NCBI RefSeq assembly: GCF_001921845.1 | Contig: NZ_MSJM01000002.1 | Location: forward strand, 248,001-312,000 | Source of the DNA: Streptococcus cuniculi | GTDB lineage: Bacteria > Bacillota > Bacilli > Lactobacillales > Streptococcaceae | Reading direction: 5' to 3' | DNA: 64,000 nucleotides | Shown: positions 1-8,098 of the stretch, piece after piece | Layout: each line of letters opens with the position of its first letter | Position numbering within the stretch: the stretch's first letter is position 1 | Made by a program: the position numbers and the translations under genes | Notes under the pieces: generated by a model | Databases searched by the model: none | Seen by the model: only the letters and a program-made list of their open reading frames with translations | Told to the model about the DNA's origin: nothing

Positions 1-495
1 ATGAGCTTTCTCCTCTACCCTTTTTCCCTAATGGCTATTTTGGACTTATTGTGCATTTTGCCTTATATCAGTCTTTTAAATAACAGTTTTAAACTCCTAA
101 AAGTCATTCGGATGATTCGGGCTCTGCGTGTCATCAAGCTCTTTCGCTATTCCAAAAATATACGCATCATTACAAATGTGTTAAAACACCAAAAAGATGC
201 CCTCTTGATTGTTGGAGTTTTAGCGACCAGTTACATTTTCGTCTCTGCTCTGATTCTCTTTAACATTGAGCCAGATACCTTTCCCAGTTTCTTTGATGCT
301 ATCTACTGGGCGACCATCTCCTTGACAACTGTCGGCTACGGAGATATCTACGCCACTTCTATCCTAGGAAAAACAATGACCATGATTTCTGCTCTAGTCG
401 GTATCGCCATTGTCGCACTTCCTGCAGGGATTATCACAGCTGGATATATGGAAGAAATTGCCAAGACACAAAATGGCTCTCAAGAAAGAACATAA
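1..495 (+). CDS. Voltage-gated potassium channel family protein, N-terminus cut by window edge
   Basis: C-terminal part of a Kv-type ion channel in the cytoplasmic membrane. An arginine-rich S4-like helix (RMIRALRVIKLFRYSKNIR, about residues 36-55) is followed by S5, the pore helix and the K+ selectivity filter TTVGYGD (about residues 112-118), then S6. The frame opens with an ATG at base 1, but S1-S3 of a complete six-helix channel are missing, so the true start most likely lies left of the window. The gene ends before an unrelated XRE regulator, with no obvious strong terminator between them. Family assignment is firm from the filter motif; physiological role and gating are not readable from the sequence. 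Confidence 0.88.
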   Translation: MSFLLYPFSLMAILDLLCILPYISLLNNSFKLLKVIRMIRALRVIKLFRYSKNIRIITNVLKHQKDALLIVGVLATSYIFVSALILFNIEPDTFPSFFDAIYWATISLTTVGYGDIYATSILGKTMTMISALVGIAIVALPAGIITAGYMEEIAKTQNGSQERT

Positions 496-640
496 CCTAT
501 TCGTTTGGAAGCTGAACTAGTATCAGGAGCATATTTCTCTCACGTTTTCCCCCTATGCAACCAATAGTAGCAAAATGTAAACGAGGCTTTCTTGGCAAAT
601 ATCCTTCCATTTGCTAGATTAGGAATAAGGAGGTGACACT

Positions 641-1279
641 ATGTTACTAAATGAAAAAATTCGTCTCATTCGGACCATTCATCAATTGTCACAGGAACAA
701 TTCGCCGAAACATTTGTGGTCAGTCGCCAATCTGTCTCCAAGTGGGAAAATGGTAGCGCTATTCCTGATCTTCAAATTCTCATCAAAATAGCTGACTTTG
801 CAGACATCAGTTTGGACCAGCTAGTCAGAGAAGAGATTGATTTTCCAATTCAGCAAGAGACAGAGCAAGAAATACCAGAAGCCAAACCTCAACTAGCTCC
901 TAGTCTTTCAATCCAAGACTATCTCGGAAAGGTCTGCGATGTCTCCCTCAATACCATCTGGTATCAGGTCCTACGGAATGTCAAAATCGTAGGCATCTAC
1001 CAAAATATGGTTTGTTTTGAAAAACATCAGCGCTATGGCTACTTTAATCTCCATCGCTGTCTGGACATTCTCGTCAAGAAGAAAGAGGACTACACACCTT
1101 GCAACCATATTTCCCTCGGAAAATGCAAGGCCTACACGAATACAGAGCAATTCTGGGGTGGCAATCACTACCTCTTTAGCCAAGTCAGCGCTGTCCACGA
1201 AAACAGTCTCGAACTTCAAACAGGGACATTTACGACGACGATTGATTTTGACAAATTGGTCGTGCTGATGATGAAATAG
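641..1279 (+). CDS. XRE family transcriptional regulator with unknown C-terminal domain
   Basis: A 212-residue protein with a Cro/CI-type helix-turn-helix at residues about 5-60 (LSQEQFAETFVVSRQSVSKW is the typical recognition segment), so a DNA-binding regulator. The remaining 150 residues have no family I recognise; they are rich in aromatic residues and may sense a ligand or act in oligomerisation. The start is set by an excellent ribosome binding site, AAGGAGGTGA, ending about three bases before the ATG. It has its own terminator immediately downstream and so looks monocistronic. Target genes are unknown; the neighbouring channel and the PadR operon are candidates only by proximity. Confidence 0.85.
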   Translation: MLLNEKIRLIRTIHQLSQEQFAETFVVSRQSVSKWENGSAIPDLQILIKIADFADISLDQLVREEIDFPIQQETEQEIPEAKPQLAPSLSIQDYLGKVCDVSLNTIWYQVLRNVKIVGIYQNMVCFEKHQRYGYFNLHRCLDILVKKKEDYTPCNHISLGKCKAYTNTEQFWGGNHYLFSQVSAVHENSLELQTGTFTTTIDFDKLVVLMMK

Positions 1280-1282
1280 CTA

Positions 1283-1313
1283 AACCAAGCACTTTAACGG
1301 TGCTTGGTTTTTA
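1283..1313 (+). terminator. Intrinsic terminator after the XRE gene
   Basis: AACCAAGCAC and GTGCTTGGTT form a perfect stem around a short loop, followed by a T-rich stretch. It separates the XRE gene from the PadR operon promoter. Confidence 0.85.
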
Positions 1314-1339
1314 TTATGTAAAAATTTTATATATAATGC

Positions 1340-1368
1340 TTGACATTGCTTATTGATATGTATATAAT
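1340..1368 (+). promoter_or_regulatory. Sigma-A promoter of the padR operon
   Basis: Consensus -35 TTGACA (1340-1345) and -10 TATAAT (1363-1368) with exactly 17 bases between. The stretch from the -10 to the start codon is AT-rich and carries an ATGT (about 1358) and an ACAT (about 1389), half-sites like those bound by PadR proteins, so autoregulation by the first gene of the operon is likely (inference). Confidence 0.8.
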
Positions 1369-1406
1369 TTATATATAAAATATTTACACATAAGCGAGGT
1401 GAGCAT

Positions 1407-1724
1407 ATGTACTATCCTGTCTCCTCTGTCTTAATCGAATTTCTGATCCTGTCCATTGTCGAAAAGCAAGATTCCTACGGATATGAAATCAGTCAGACCA
1501 TTAAGATTGTAGCGGATATTAAGGAGTCCACCATGTATCCTATTTTGAAAAAGTTGGAAAAAGCGGCCTTTGTGACCACCTACTCTCAAGAATTTCAGGG
1601 GCGCAAGCGCAAATATTACAAGATTACCGACCAGGGGCGCAAGCAAATTACTTTTTTGCAGAGAGAATGGACGGAATATAAAAACAATATTGACGGTATT
1701 ATAGAAGGGAGCCTACGAAAATGA
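1407..1724 (+). CDS. PadR family transcriptional regulator
   Basis: A 105-residue winged-helix protein of the short PadR type: helix-turn-helix around residues 20-50 (YGYEISQTIK, then STMYPILKKLEKAAFV, the family's hallmark) and the wing GRKRKYYKITDQGRK. PadR proteins are usually autorepressors released by a ligand or stress. The stop codon overlaps the ATG of the next gene (ATGA), so translation is coupled. The arrangement PadR - DUF1700/HAAS protein - DUF4097 protein is a common Firmicutes cassette for envelope or antimicrobial stress sensing. Confidence 0.92.
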   Translation: MYYPVSSVLIEFLILSIVEKQDSYGYEISQTIKIVADIKESTMYPILKKLEKAAFVTTYSQEFQGRKRKYYKITDQGRKQITFLQREWTEYKNNIDGIIEGSLRK

Positions 1725-2821
1725 CACGCAACGAATATCTTTCACAACTGCTAGCAGCTTTACACACATTGAACCAGCAAGAGCAAGAAGATGTCTTGGA
1801 TTATTTCAATGAATATTTTGACGAATGCCCAGACGTTGATGAAGCGATTCGCCATCTAGGAACACCACAAGAAGCGGCTGAAGAAATTCTTGCCAACCTT
1901 GATATGGAAGTCGTCCAACATGTGACAGAAACAGAGCCTATCACTTCTTCGCAAATCAGTATTTGGAATCGATTGTTTGAGAAAACCCAACAGACGCTTC
2001 AAGATTCTCAACGTGAAGCAAAAAAAGCACTTTCTCCAGTTACCCTCACTCTGGAAGATATTGATACTATTCAATTGGAACTAGAAGATTTTCACCTCAC
2101 CATCACAGAATCGGAAACAGAACAGATAGAATTGCGCTATTTCCAACATCAACTGAATGCGGAAAAGCCATTTCACTACAGTATTCACGGAAGAACCTTG
2201 TCACTTCAAAGCCGAGACGGAGGCATCCGTGTTCCATCTCATTTCTTCTTGCAGTTTGCTTTTACTCCCCAGGTCACACTTGCCCTTCCAAGACATATCC
2301 AGCTCAACAAAGTGACTGGAAGATTGGAAGATGCCAATCTGGAATTAAAACTACCAACTATCCAAACACTTGTCCTAGAAGTTGAAGACTCTAGCCTCTC
2401 TATAGAAGGTCTAACAATTGTTACTACATCGCTCGAATTAGAAGATGCAAACATCACGATAAAGGATAGTCACTTGCAAAAACTGTCTCTCGAGATGAGC
2501 GACAGCAACATGAGCCTCTCCCACTCCACCATTGAGCAGGCACACTTGGAACTAGAAGATGCCAATTTCTCTGCTTCTGCTGTTCGTTTCTTACAAGATG
2601 TCCGCATTTCAGCGTGTGATAGCAATCTTTCCTTGACACTAGAGAAACAGGCTGGAACTTCCTATCATTTTTCTTCTGAAGACGGCTCCATGTCCATTTC
2701 TCCGGAATTTCAGGGACAGATTCGAGTTGACGACGATTACAGCCAATTTGACTACCAAGCTCCCAATGAAGAACACCGTTTAACCATTGAAAACGAAGAC
2801 GGTATGCTAACAATCAAATAA
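1721..2821 (+). CDS. HAAS/DUF1700 domain plus DUF4097 beta-repeat protein
   Basis: A 366-residue protein with no signal peptide or membrane helix evident. Residues 1-70 are a HAAS/DUF1700-type alpha-helical domain (MTRNEYLSQLL..FNEYFDE..LGTPQEAAEEIL). Residues from about 120 on form a DUF4097-like right-handed beta-repeat fold with recurring LELEDANI / LELEDANF / LSLEMSDSNM strands. The first gene downstream of padR, overlapping it by four bases. The first 20 bases of the gene are identical to those of the next gene, showing that the HAAS modules of the two are duplicates. Exact function unknown; probably a cytoplasmic partner of the following membrane proteins. Confidence 0.8.
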   Translation: MTRNEYLSQLLAALHTLNQQEQEDVLDYFNEYFDECPDVDEAIRHLGTPQEAAEEILANLDMEVVQHVTETEPITSSQISIWNRLFEKTQQTLQDSQREAKKALSPVTLTLEDIDTIQLELEDFHLTITESETEQIELRYFQHQLNAEKPFHYSIHGRTLSLQSRDGGIRVPSHFFLQFAFTPQVTLALPRHIQLNKVTGRLEDANLELKLPTIQTLVLEVEDSSLSIEGLTIVTTSLELEDANITIKDSHLQKLSLEMSDSNMSLSHSTIEQAHLELEDANFSASAVRFLQDVRISACDSNLSLTLEKQAGTSYHFSSEDGSMSISPEFQGQIRVDDDYSQFDYQAPNEEHRLTIENEDGMLTIK

Positions 2822-2831
2822 GGAGAAGCAC

Positions 2832-3416
2832 ATGACACGCAACGAATATCTCGCTCATTTGCAAAAATATCTCAATCGCCTACCGGAAGAGGATTATCAA
2901 GATGCAATGGAACATTTTAATGAATACTTCGATGAAGCTGGGGCTGAAAATGAGGCACAGGTGATTGCTGACTTAGGCAGTCCCAAGCAGGCCGCACGGG
3001 AAATTCTCGACCAACTCTATGAGAAAAAGACCGAGGCTGGCACTGCTACACCCAAAAATACCATCCTCATTGTCGCACTTAGCATCCTCGCCGCCCCAGT
3101 AGCCTTTCCCCTAGCCCTTACCCTCTTAGTCTTGTTTCTAACTGCGATTATCCTCGTTTTTAGCTTCCTTTTGGTATTAGCTTCTGTGTGGATTAGCGCC
3201 CTTGCTGTGGGCTTAGGTCTTCTGCTTGCAGCCTTTCAGAGTTTTTCCATCGGCTGGACCAGTTCGCTCCTCTTGCTCGGACTTGGAATGGTGGCAATTG
3301 CGCTCGGACTGCTTGGAACGCAGGCGACGGTTGTCCTTGGTGAAAAGGCTGTTCTTGCCCTTGTTCGCTTGATTCAAGAAAAAGTTATTAGGAGACATCG
3401 CTATGAAACCATTTAA
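2832..3416 (+). CDS. DUF1700/HAAS domain membrane protein
   Basis: A 194-residue protein: N-terminal HAAS domain (residues 1-65, MTRNEYLAHLQKYLNRLP..FNEYFDEAG) and about four hydrophobic helices in residues 75-175. DUF1700 proteins are typically encoded next to PadR-like regulators. RBS AAGGAG lies seven bases upstream of the ATG; the gene starts 10 bases after the previous stop and its end overlaps the next start by 14 bases, so the three genes form one operon with padR. Function beyond a membrane-located stress or sensor role is not readable. Confidence 0.85.
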   Translation: MTRNEYLAHLQKYLNRLPEEDYQDAMEHFNEYFDEAGAENEAQVIADLGSPKQAAREILDQLYEKKTEAGTATPKNTILIVALSILAAPVAFPLALTLLVLFLTAIILVFSFLLVLASVWISALAVGLGLLLAAFQSFSIGWTSSLLLLGLGMVAIALGLLGTQATVVLGEKAVLALVRLIQEKVIRRHRYETI

Positions 3417-4266
3417 TCGCTTTACCAAAATCTGCCTCACTCTTTTGTTTATCGGACTCAGCCTAACAGGTGTCGGATTTCTACTCGGTGGCTGGAAAAA
3501 TTTGGAGCAAGAAGTAACGCACAACCGTAGGCTCGAAACGGTTGACTTTGACAAGGTAGAGTCCCTCGAAATCCAAACGAGCATTATTCTTGCTCCTTCA
3601 AAAGACGACCAGTTTCATCTCAGCTACTATCACTATCTCAAAGATAAGACAGTTCCTGTTCGCTATCAGTTAAACGATAAAAAACTGACCGTTACTGACA
3701 ATCAGCAGAATTCTTTCGTCAATGTCAATGGTCTCGTCGAAGCTGCTCTTCATCTCAGTCAACAGAATTGGGTCGAAGACCGTATTCCCCGCTTAGAGAT
3801 TCCTAAGGGAACAAACTTGAAAGAACTGACCGGCTTTGTTGATATAGGAAATATTGACCTAGAAGATGTCAAGATTGACCATCTGCAACTCACTGTCAAT
3901 GTTGGTCCTGTAAACCTAAGCAATGCGAACATTGGAAGGATCGATTTAGGGGTCGATACAGGGGACATTCGTCTGACAAACGTCCGCCTAGCTTCCAAAA
4001 GCACCAAAGAAGACACTATTTCATCTCATGAAGGTTTGATTCAGCTAAATGTTGGAAAGATTACAGCAACCAACCTCCATCTAGCTGGAAAAAACAGTAT
4101 GTTTACAGACGTCGGCAGCATTGATCTCCAACTCCATCCCCAATCCGCTGTCAGCGTTGAAGCAAACGCGGACGTCGGTAGCGTGTCCAATCATTTCCAA
4201 TACCCAGGCAATCCCCAAGGCCAACTCACTCTCCAGGTGGATTCGGGTGATATTCGGGTGAGATAA
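3403..4266 (+). CDS. DUF4097 family beta-strand repeat protein, membrane anchored
   Basis: A 287-residue protein with one N-terminal hydrophobic segment (about residues 8-30, LTLLFIGLSLTGVGFLLGGW) acting as signal anchor, then a DUF4097 repeat domain with strands such as FVDIGNIDLEDVKIDHLQL and VDTGDIRLTNVRL typical of the fold. Probably faces outside the membrane. Last gene of the padR operon; it overlaps the DUF1700 gene by 14 bases. Related proteins are induced by cell-envelope stress in Firmicutes (family knowledge); the specific signal here is unknown. Confidence 0.85.
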   Translation: MKPFNRFTKICLTLLFIGLSLTGVGFLLGGWKNLEQEVTHNRRLETVDFDKVESLEIQTSIILAPSKDDQFHLSYYHYLKDKTVPVRYQLNDKKLTVTDNQQNSFVNVNGLVEAALHLSQQNWVEDRIPRLEIPKGTNLKELTGFVDIGNIDLEDVKIDHLQLTVNVGPVNLSNANIGRIDLGVDTGDIRLTNVRLASKSTKEDTISSHEGLIQLNVGKITATNLHLAGKNSMFTDVGSIDLQLHPQSAVSVEANADVGSVSNHFQYPGNPQGQLTLQVDSGDIRVR

Positions 4267-4276
4267 GCTCGACAAT

Positions 4277-4307
4277 AAACAAGACCAATTAGTAGTTGGT
4301 CTTGTTT
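4277..4307 (+). terminator. Terminator of the padR operon
   Basis: AAACAAGACCAA pairs perfectly with TTGGTCTTGTTT (12-bp stem, 7-base loop). The trailing T run is short, but position directly after the operon supports termination. Confidence 0.75.
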
Positions 4308-4321
4308 GCTATTGAGCTCCC

Positions 4322-4350
4322 TTGAAAATTCTCGCTCATTCTGCTACAAT
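4322..4350 (+). promoter_or_regulatory. Promoter of the cation diffusion facilitator gene
   Basis: -35 TTGAAA (4322-4327) and -10 TACAAT (4345-4350), 17 bases apart; followed by AAAGGAGG before the ATG at 4374. Confidence 0.7.
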
Positions 4351-4373
4351 GAAGCAAGTACAAAGGAGGGATT

Positions 4374-5582
4374 ATGAACCAACAAGCACATAATTTAAAA
4401 CTGGCGGAGCGCGGGGCAATCTTATCAATCATCGCCTACGTGGTCCTCTCTGGCGCTAAGTTAGCGGCCGGCTCCCTCTTTCACTCGGATGCCCTCACAG
4501 CCGATGCCTTTAACAATATTTCAGACATTATCGGCAATATCGCAGTGCTGATTGGACTAAGAATGGCGCAGAAACCTGCGGATACCGACCATAAATTCGG
4601 CCACTGGAAAATGGAAGATTTGGCAAGTCTCATTACCTCTTTCATCATGTTTGTCGTTGGTTTTCAGGTCCTCCATGCCACGATTCAAAAGCTCCTCAGT
4701 AAGGAAGTCGTCGACATTGACATCATGGGGGCCATTGTCGGCATTGTCTCTGCCATCGTCATGTTTGCCGTCTATCTCTACAATAAACGCTTGGCAAACA
4801 AGGTCCGCTCCAAGGCTCTCGAAGCGACTGCCAAGGACAATCTATCGGATGCCCTGACCTCTATCGGAACCTCCATTGCCGTTTTTGCAGCAGCCTTTCA
4901 ATTTCCGATTATTGATAAAATCGCAGCCATTATTATTACCTTCTTCATCTTGAAAACAGCCTACGGTATTTTTATGGAAAGTTTCTTTACCCTATCGGAT
5001 GGTTTCGATGAGGAATTGCTCCACAAGTACGAGATGGATATTCTCAAATTGCCGAAGATTAGCGCTGTCAAGTCCCAACGCGGTCGAACCTATGGGGCAA
5101 ATATCTACCTCGACATCGTCCTTGAAATGAATCCTGACCTGTCTGTCTATGAAAGCCATAAGGTGACGGAGCAGGTTGAGCAACTCTTGATTTTAAAACA
5201 TGGGGTTTTTGATGTGGATATTCATGTGGAGCCATCTGAAATTCCCCACGATGAGATGTACGAACATGTCTTTGACAAGCTCTACCGCTTTGAATCAGAA
5301 ATTCAAGCCCATGAAAAAGGCTATCAAGACTTGATTGAGGACAACTATCTCCTGATTGACGAGCATGGACACTCCCTGACCAAAGAACAAATGCTCCAAA
5401 CACACTCTGTTCAATCCACCTATCTGACCAACTTTCAAATGGTCTCTATCAGCCAGAAATCAAAACTTGTCACCTTTGAAACAGGCGACAAGGTCCACAC
5501 TTCCCTCTGGCGCCGCCACGAAATCTGGCAGGTTGTCTTTCATCAGATTACACAGAAAAGGGAGTGGGACAGAAATCGATAA
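4374..5582 (+). CDS. Cation diffusion facilitator family transporter
   Basis: A 402-residue inner-membrane metal/proton antiporter. Six transmembrane helices lie in residues 15-210; the metal-site motif of helix II is HSDALTADAFNNISD and helix V carries DNLSDALTS (D...D pairs typical of CDF zinc/manganese/iron exporters). A ferredoxin-like cytoplasmic domain follows (about 215-290), then a further 110-residue C-terminal extension. The last seven or so codons (REWDRNR) lie inside a dispersed repeat that starts at 5560, so the natural C-terminus may have been altered. Its own promoter is present; metal specificity cannot be assigned from sequence. Confidence 0.92.
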   Translation: MNQQAHNLKLAERGAILSIIAYVVLSGAKLAAGSLFHSDALTADAFNNISDIIGNIAVLIGLRMAQKPADTDHKFGHWKMEDLASLITSFIMFVVGFQVLHATIQKLLSKEVVDIDIMGAIVGIVSAIVMFAVYLYNKRLANKVRSKALEATAKDNLSDALTSIGTSIAVFAAAFQFPIIDKIAAIIITFFILKTAYGIFMESFFTLSDGFDEELLHKYEMDILKLPKISAVKSQRGRTYGANIYLDIVLEMNPDLSVYESHKVTEQVEQLLILKHGVFDVDIHVEPSEIPHDEMYEHVFDKLYRFESEIQAHEKGYQDLIEDNYLLIDEHGHSLTKEQMLQTHSVQSTYLTNFQMVSISQKSKLVTFETGDKVHTSLWRRHEIWQVVFHQITQKREWDRNR

Positions 5583-5658
5583 CTCGTAAGAGTTCGATTA
5601 TCCTCACTCCTTTATTTCTAGGTTCGGGCTAAAATAATCCACTGGATTATTTTACTCC
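5560..5658. repeat. Dispersed palindromic repeat, copy 1
   Basis: A 99-bp element similar to 21088-21184. It starts GGGAGTGGGA, contains an inner hairpin AACTC-GTAA-GAGTT, a closing CACTCC, and a second hairpin AAAATAATCC-ACT-GGATTATTTT. Between the two copies the inner hairpin changes sequence but stays palindromic. This copy overlaps the last codons of the CDF gene. Confidence 0.75.
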
Positions 5659-5909
5659 CACCCCCGCAAGGTTGACTTGCTTCCACAATCGAGAATTGTG
5701 GAAGGTTGGAAATAAGGCTAGCGAACGCTTCTTCGCTAGCCTCTTTAATAGAATATTGATTTATCAATGTTTTACAAGCCCGACAAGCCTCGCTTTCGGA
5801 TTTCTAGGCTCAGGTATCAATAGTCACTCCCCTGACTATTGATATACGTCAAGCTGCTCAAATTATAAAAATAAGGAGGTTGGGTACTTTTGTCCCAACC
5901 TCTTTTACA
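5659..5909. other. Gene-free stretch holding a series of perfect palindromes
   Basis: No coding region seen. It contains a 9-bp stem (TTCCACAAT / ATTGTGGAA, 5681-5703), a 10-bp stem (GGCTAGCGAA / TTCGCTAGCC, 5716-5741), a 12-bp stem (TATCAATAGTCA / TGACTATTGATA, 5815-5844) and a near-perfect stem GAGGTTGGG / CCCAACCTC (about 5877-5902) followed by T's, which probably ends transcription from both sides. Convergent gene ends make a terminator cluster sensible, but several stems lack a T run. Confidence 0.6.
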
Positions 5910-6092
5910 TTATTGCAAAATAGAGAATATCAAATCCACCAGTGCATAAACAAGGGAGATACCAAAGAGAAACAGCGCTAGAAGAATCAGCTTCCTAGAA
6001 CGGGTGTTGCGTAACTGATACAGCCGATAGAGAATCCAGCACAGGGCAAAAATCCTGACAAAAATTAGAAAATGAAACAATCCATCAGACAT
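5910..6092 (-). CDS. Small membrane protein of unknown function
   Basis: A 60-residue protein with two hydrophobic segments (about residues 4-24 and 34-58) separated by a basic loop RNTRSRK, so the loop is probably cytoplasmic. A good RBS, AAAGGAG, lies six bases upstream of the ATG. No family recognised. The gene stands alone between the palindrome region and the toxin gene; real expression is likely from the RBS and the clean reading frame but not proven. Confidence 0.6.
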   Translation of the reverse strand: MSDGLFHFLIFVRIFALCWILYRLYQLRNTRSRKLILLALFLFGISLVYALVDLIFSILQ

Positions 6093-6191
6093 GATGCACT
6101 CCTTTCGTTATCAATATTAAATTTAGGATATGTTGATATTTTCTTTGGTAGTTACGTTTTTTCAATGAAAAATTATAGCGTCTTTTGGTGA

Positions 6192-6530
6192 TTAGTGTTT
6201 ATTCTTTTGTAATAAGCTAAGATAATCACTTTTTGTATGAAAAAGATGTGAAAGATAAACTACTTTTTCCGTCTCATCAATGAAATACAACAAGACATAT
6301 TGACCAATAATTTTCCCTCGTGTTACATATCTACGGTTTATCTTAACACCAACCCTCTCATCAGCATTAAATCCAGCTTCAGGAAATACTTCAAGTTCTT
6401 TTAGTCCGCTCACAATCTTAGCTACAGTATTATGAGCGGACTGTTTGGACAATAACACGGTTGCAATATAGTCATAGATACTATCAATCGCTTGACTAAC
6501 TTCTTCTGAAATAAGAACCTTATAAACCAT
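6192..6530 (-). CDS. Type II toxin, RelE/ParE family
   Basis: A 112-residue basic protein with the RelE/ParE fold signature: N-terminal helix pair (EEVSQAIDSIYDYIA), then LKELEVFPEAGFN and the C-terminal strands YVTRGKIIGQYVLLYFIDE and VYLSHLFHTKSDY. Members either cleave mRNA at the ribosome (RelE) or poison gyrase (ParE); which applies cannot be decided here. It follows the antitoxin gene and overlaps its end by 11 bases, the usual order for translational coupling. Confidence 0.85.
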   Translation of the reverse strand: MVYKVLISEEVSQAIDSIYDYIATVLLSKQSAHNTVAKIVSGLKELEVFPEAGFNADERVGVKINRRYVTRGKIIGQYVLLYFIDETEKVVYLSHLFHTKSDYLSLLQKNKH

Positions 6531-6804
6531 AGCGCGCGCTCATTTCTTCCAAGGAAATACCTTTTCCTGCTTCATACTCTTTCATAGCTTTTTCTGATTG
6601 TGCTTGTAACTCCGAAATCAATCGCTCACGACGCCAATCATCAGCAGTTCTGATTGGTAAATCTTGCTCTAAGACAATTTGTTCCACAAATAAAGAAATA
6701 GCATCAGTCATTGTCATCCCCTTAGCTTTGACAATCTCCCGAGCTTGTTCCATAGTCACTTCATTGAGTTTGAAATTATATTGTTTGGATAAAGAAATAG
6801 CCAT
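6520..6804 (-). CDS. Type II antitoxin, RelB/DinJ family
   Basis: A 94-residue acidic protein. The N-terminal part (NFKLNEVTMEQAREIVKAKG, then MTMTDAISLFVEQIV) is the ribbon-helix-helix DNA-binding segment of RelB/DinJ antitoxins; the C-terminal helix wraps the toxin. It is the first gene of the pair and probably represses its own promoter together with the toxin through the palindrome at 6818-6832. Confidence 0.87.
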   Translation of the reverse strand: MAISLSKQYNFKLNEVTMEQAREIVKAKGMTMTDAISLFVEQIVLEQDLPIRTADDWRRERLISELQAQSEKAMKEYEAGKGISLEEMSARYGL

Positions 6805-6817
6805 AATATACCTCCCG

Positions 6818-6864
6818 TATATATTCTATATAGCTATTATACCTTATATGAGGTATTCATACAA
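6818..6864 (-). promoter_or_regulatory. Toxin-antitoxin promoter with operator palindrome
   Basis: On the minus strand: -35 TTGTAT (6864-6859), 17-base spacer, -10 TATAAT (6841-6836), then a perfect palindrome TATATAGAATATATA (6832-6818) over the start of transcription and just before the RBS GGGAGG. This is where a RelB-type antitoxin would be expected to bind (inference). Confidence 0.7.
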
Positions 6865-6901
6865 GATTTTTGGTAAGGAGAAAAACATTTCAAAGCAAAA
6901 A

Positions 6902-6930
6902 AGAACTAGAGAAAACTGCTCTCTAGTTCT
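6902..6930 (-). terminator. Terminator of the mannitol operon
   Basis: Perfect 11-bp stem AGAACTAGAGA / TCTCTAGTTCT with a 7-base loop, followed on the minus strand by TTTTTGC. It lies directly downstream of mtlD. Confidence 0.88.
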
Positions 6931-6939
6931 GATTCTTTT

Positions 6940-8082
6940 CTATCCTTCGACCGCTGCAACGATTTCCGCAACGAGGGCTGAATCGGTCACGCCTGTAACC
7001 TTTTCCACGACATTTGCAAGGGGTTCTTGGGCTAACATAGCTTGTAATTCAACAGATTGGGCATCTGTTTCATCCTTGTATTCAAAGATATAGCGAACAG
7101 TTTGCAGGAGGGCATCATAGCTCAAGCCACGCTCCCGCAATTCGCGGATGGGGCGAATAAAGCGCTCATCATAGCCGAGTTTACGGATTGGTGTGCGGGC
7201 TACACGCGCCACATCATCCACGATAAAGGGATTTTCAAAGCGGCTGATAATAATCTTGTGGTAATCTTCAAGGGCTGTTTCCTCAAAGCCCCACTTGGCA
7301 ACGAGAAGGCTGCGAATTTCAGCAAGTACCGCTTCAACTTTTGCCTTGACTGTTGGATTTTCAAGGGCTTCCAAAATCGTTTGCGCTCCGAAGTGAGCTC
7401 CTATATAGGCTGATGTTGCATGCCCAGAGTTTACAGAGAATAATTTCCGCTCAATGAACGGTTCAAGGTCTGCTTCATAGTGGACTTTTGCTAGCTTCAA
7501 GTCAGGATTTTTCATGGCATGGGTTTCCACGACCCACTCATTGAAAGGCTCCACCACTACAAACAGCGGATCTTCATGACTTTGAGCAGGGACAATGCGG
7601 TCGACCGCAGCATTTGGAAATCCGATATGCGCTTCCGCAAAGGCCAAACCTGCTTCAGACAAGTGTTTCTTCACTTCTTCGTAGAGGAAGCTAGAGCCTC
7701 CAATCATGTTTTCGCAGGCAAGAACATCAAGGGGCTGGGTATTGCCTGCTGCCTGACGTGCTTCAATCCCTTGCGCTACTAGAGGTGCGATAAAAGGTAG
7801 GATATTTGGGCCAATCGCTATGGTCACCAAGTCAGCTTCTGCAATGGCAGCGACCACTTCTTCGGGATGCTGACCATTATTAATCCCACGCACACCTGAT
7901 ACGGCAATGTGGCGCTGGCCTTCTTCGGCAATCTCGATTTCATAGCTGCCACGTTCGTTGAGCGCATCGATAATCCGCTCATTCACATCGACAAAGGCAA
8001 TATCAAAGCCATTTTCAAATAAAATTTCACCGATAAAGCCACGACCGATATTTCCTGCACCAAAATGGACTGCTTTTTTCAT
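6940..8082 (-). CDS. mtlD: Mannitol-1-phosphate 5-dehydrogenase
   Basis: Oxidises mannitol-1-phosphate to fructose-6-phosphate with NAD+, the step that feeds imported mannitol into glycolysis; cytoplasmic. About 380 residues, normal for the family. The N-terminal Rossmann motif is [13 protein letters not shown], and the catalytic lysine region [16 protein letters not shown] is present. Start at 8082 chosen because AAGAAGG sits seven bases before it; an ATG two codons earlier is too close to that RBS. Last gene of mtlA-mtlR-mtlF-mtlD, followed by a strong terminator. Confidence 0.97.
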   Translation of the reverse strand: MKKAVHFGAGNIGRGFIGEILFENGFDIAFVDVNERIIDALNERGSYEIEIAEEGQRHIAVSGVRGINNGQHPEEVVAAIAEADLVTIAIGPNILPFIAPLVAQGIEARQAAGNTQPLDVLACENMIGGSSFLYEEVKKHLSEAGLAFAEAHIGFPNAAVDRIVPAQSHEDPLFVVVEPFNEWVVETHAMKNPDLKLAKVHYEADLEPFIERKLFSVNSGHATSAYIGAHFGAQTILEALENPTVKAKVEAVLAEIRSLLVAKWGFEETALEDYHKIIISRFENPFIVDDVARVARTPIRKLGYDERFIRPIRELRERGLSYDALLQTVRYIFEYKDETDAQSVELQAMLAQEPLANVVEKVTGVTDSALVAEIVAAVEG

Positions 8083-8098
8083 CTTCATACCTTCTTTC

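Noticed and set aside
6728-7093. Long plus-strand frame across the antitoxin and mtlD
   Set aside because: It is antisense to two well-supported genes and has no RBS.
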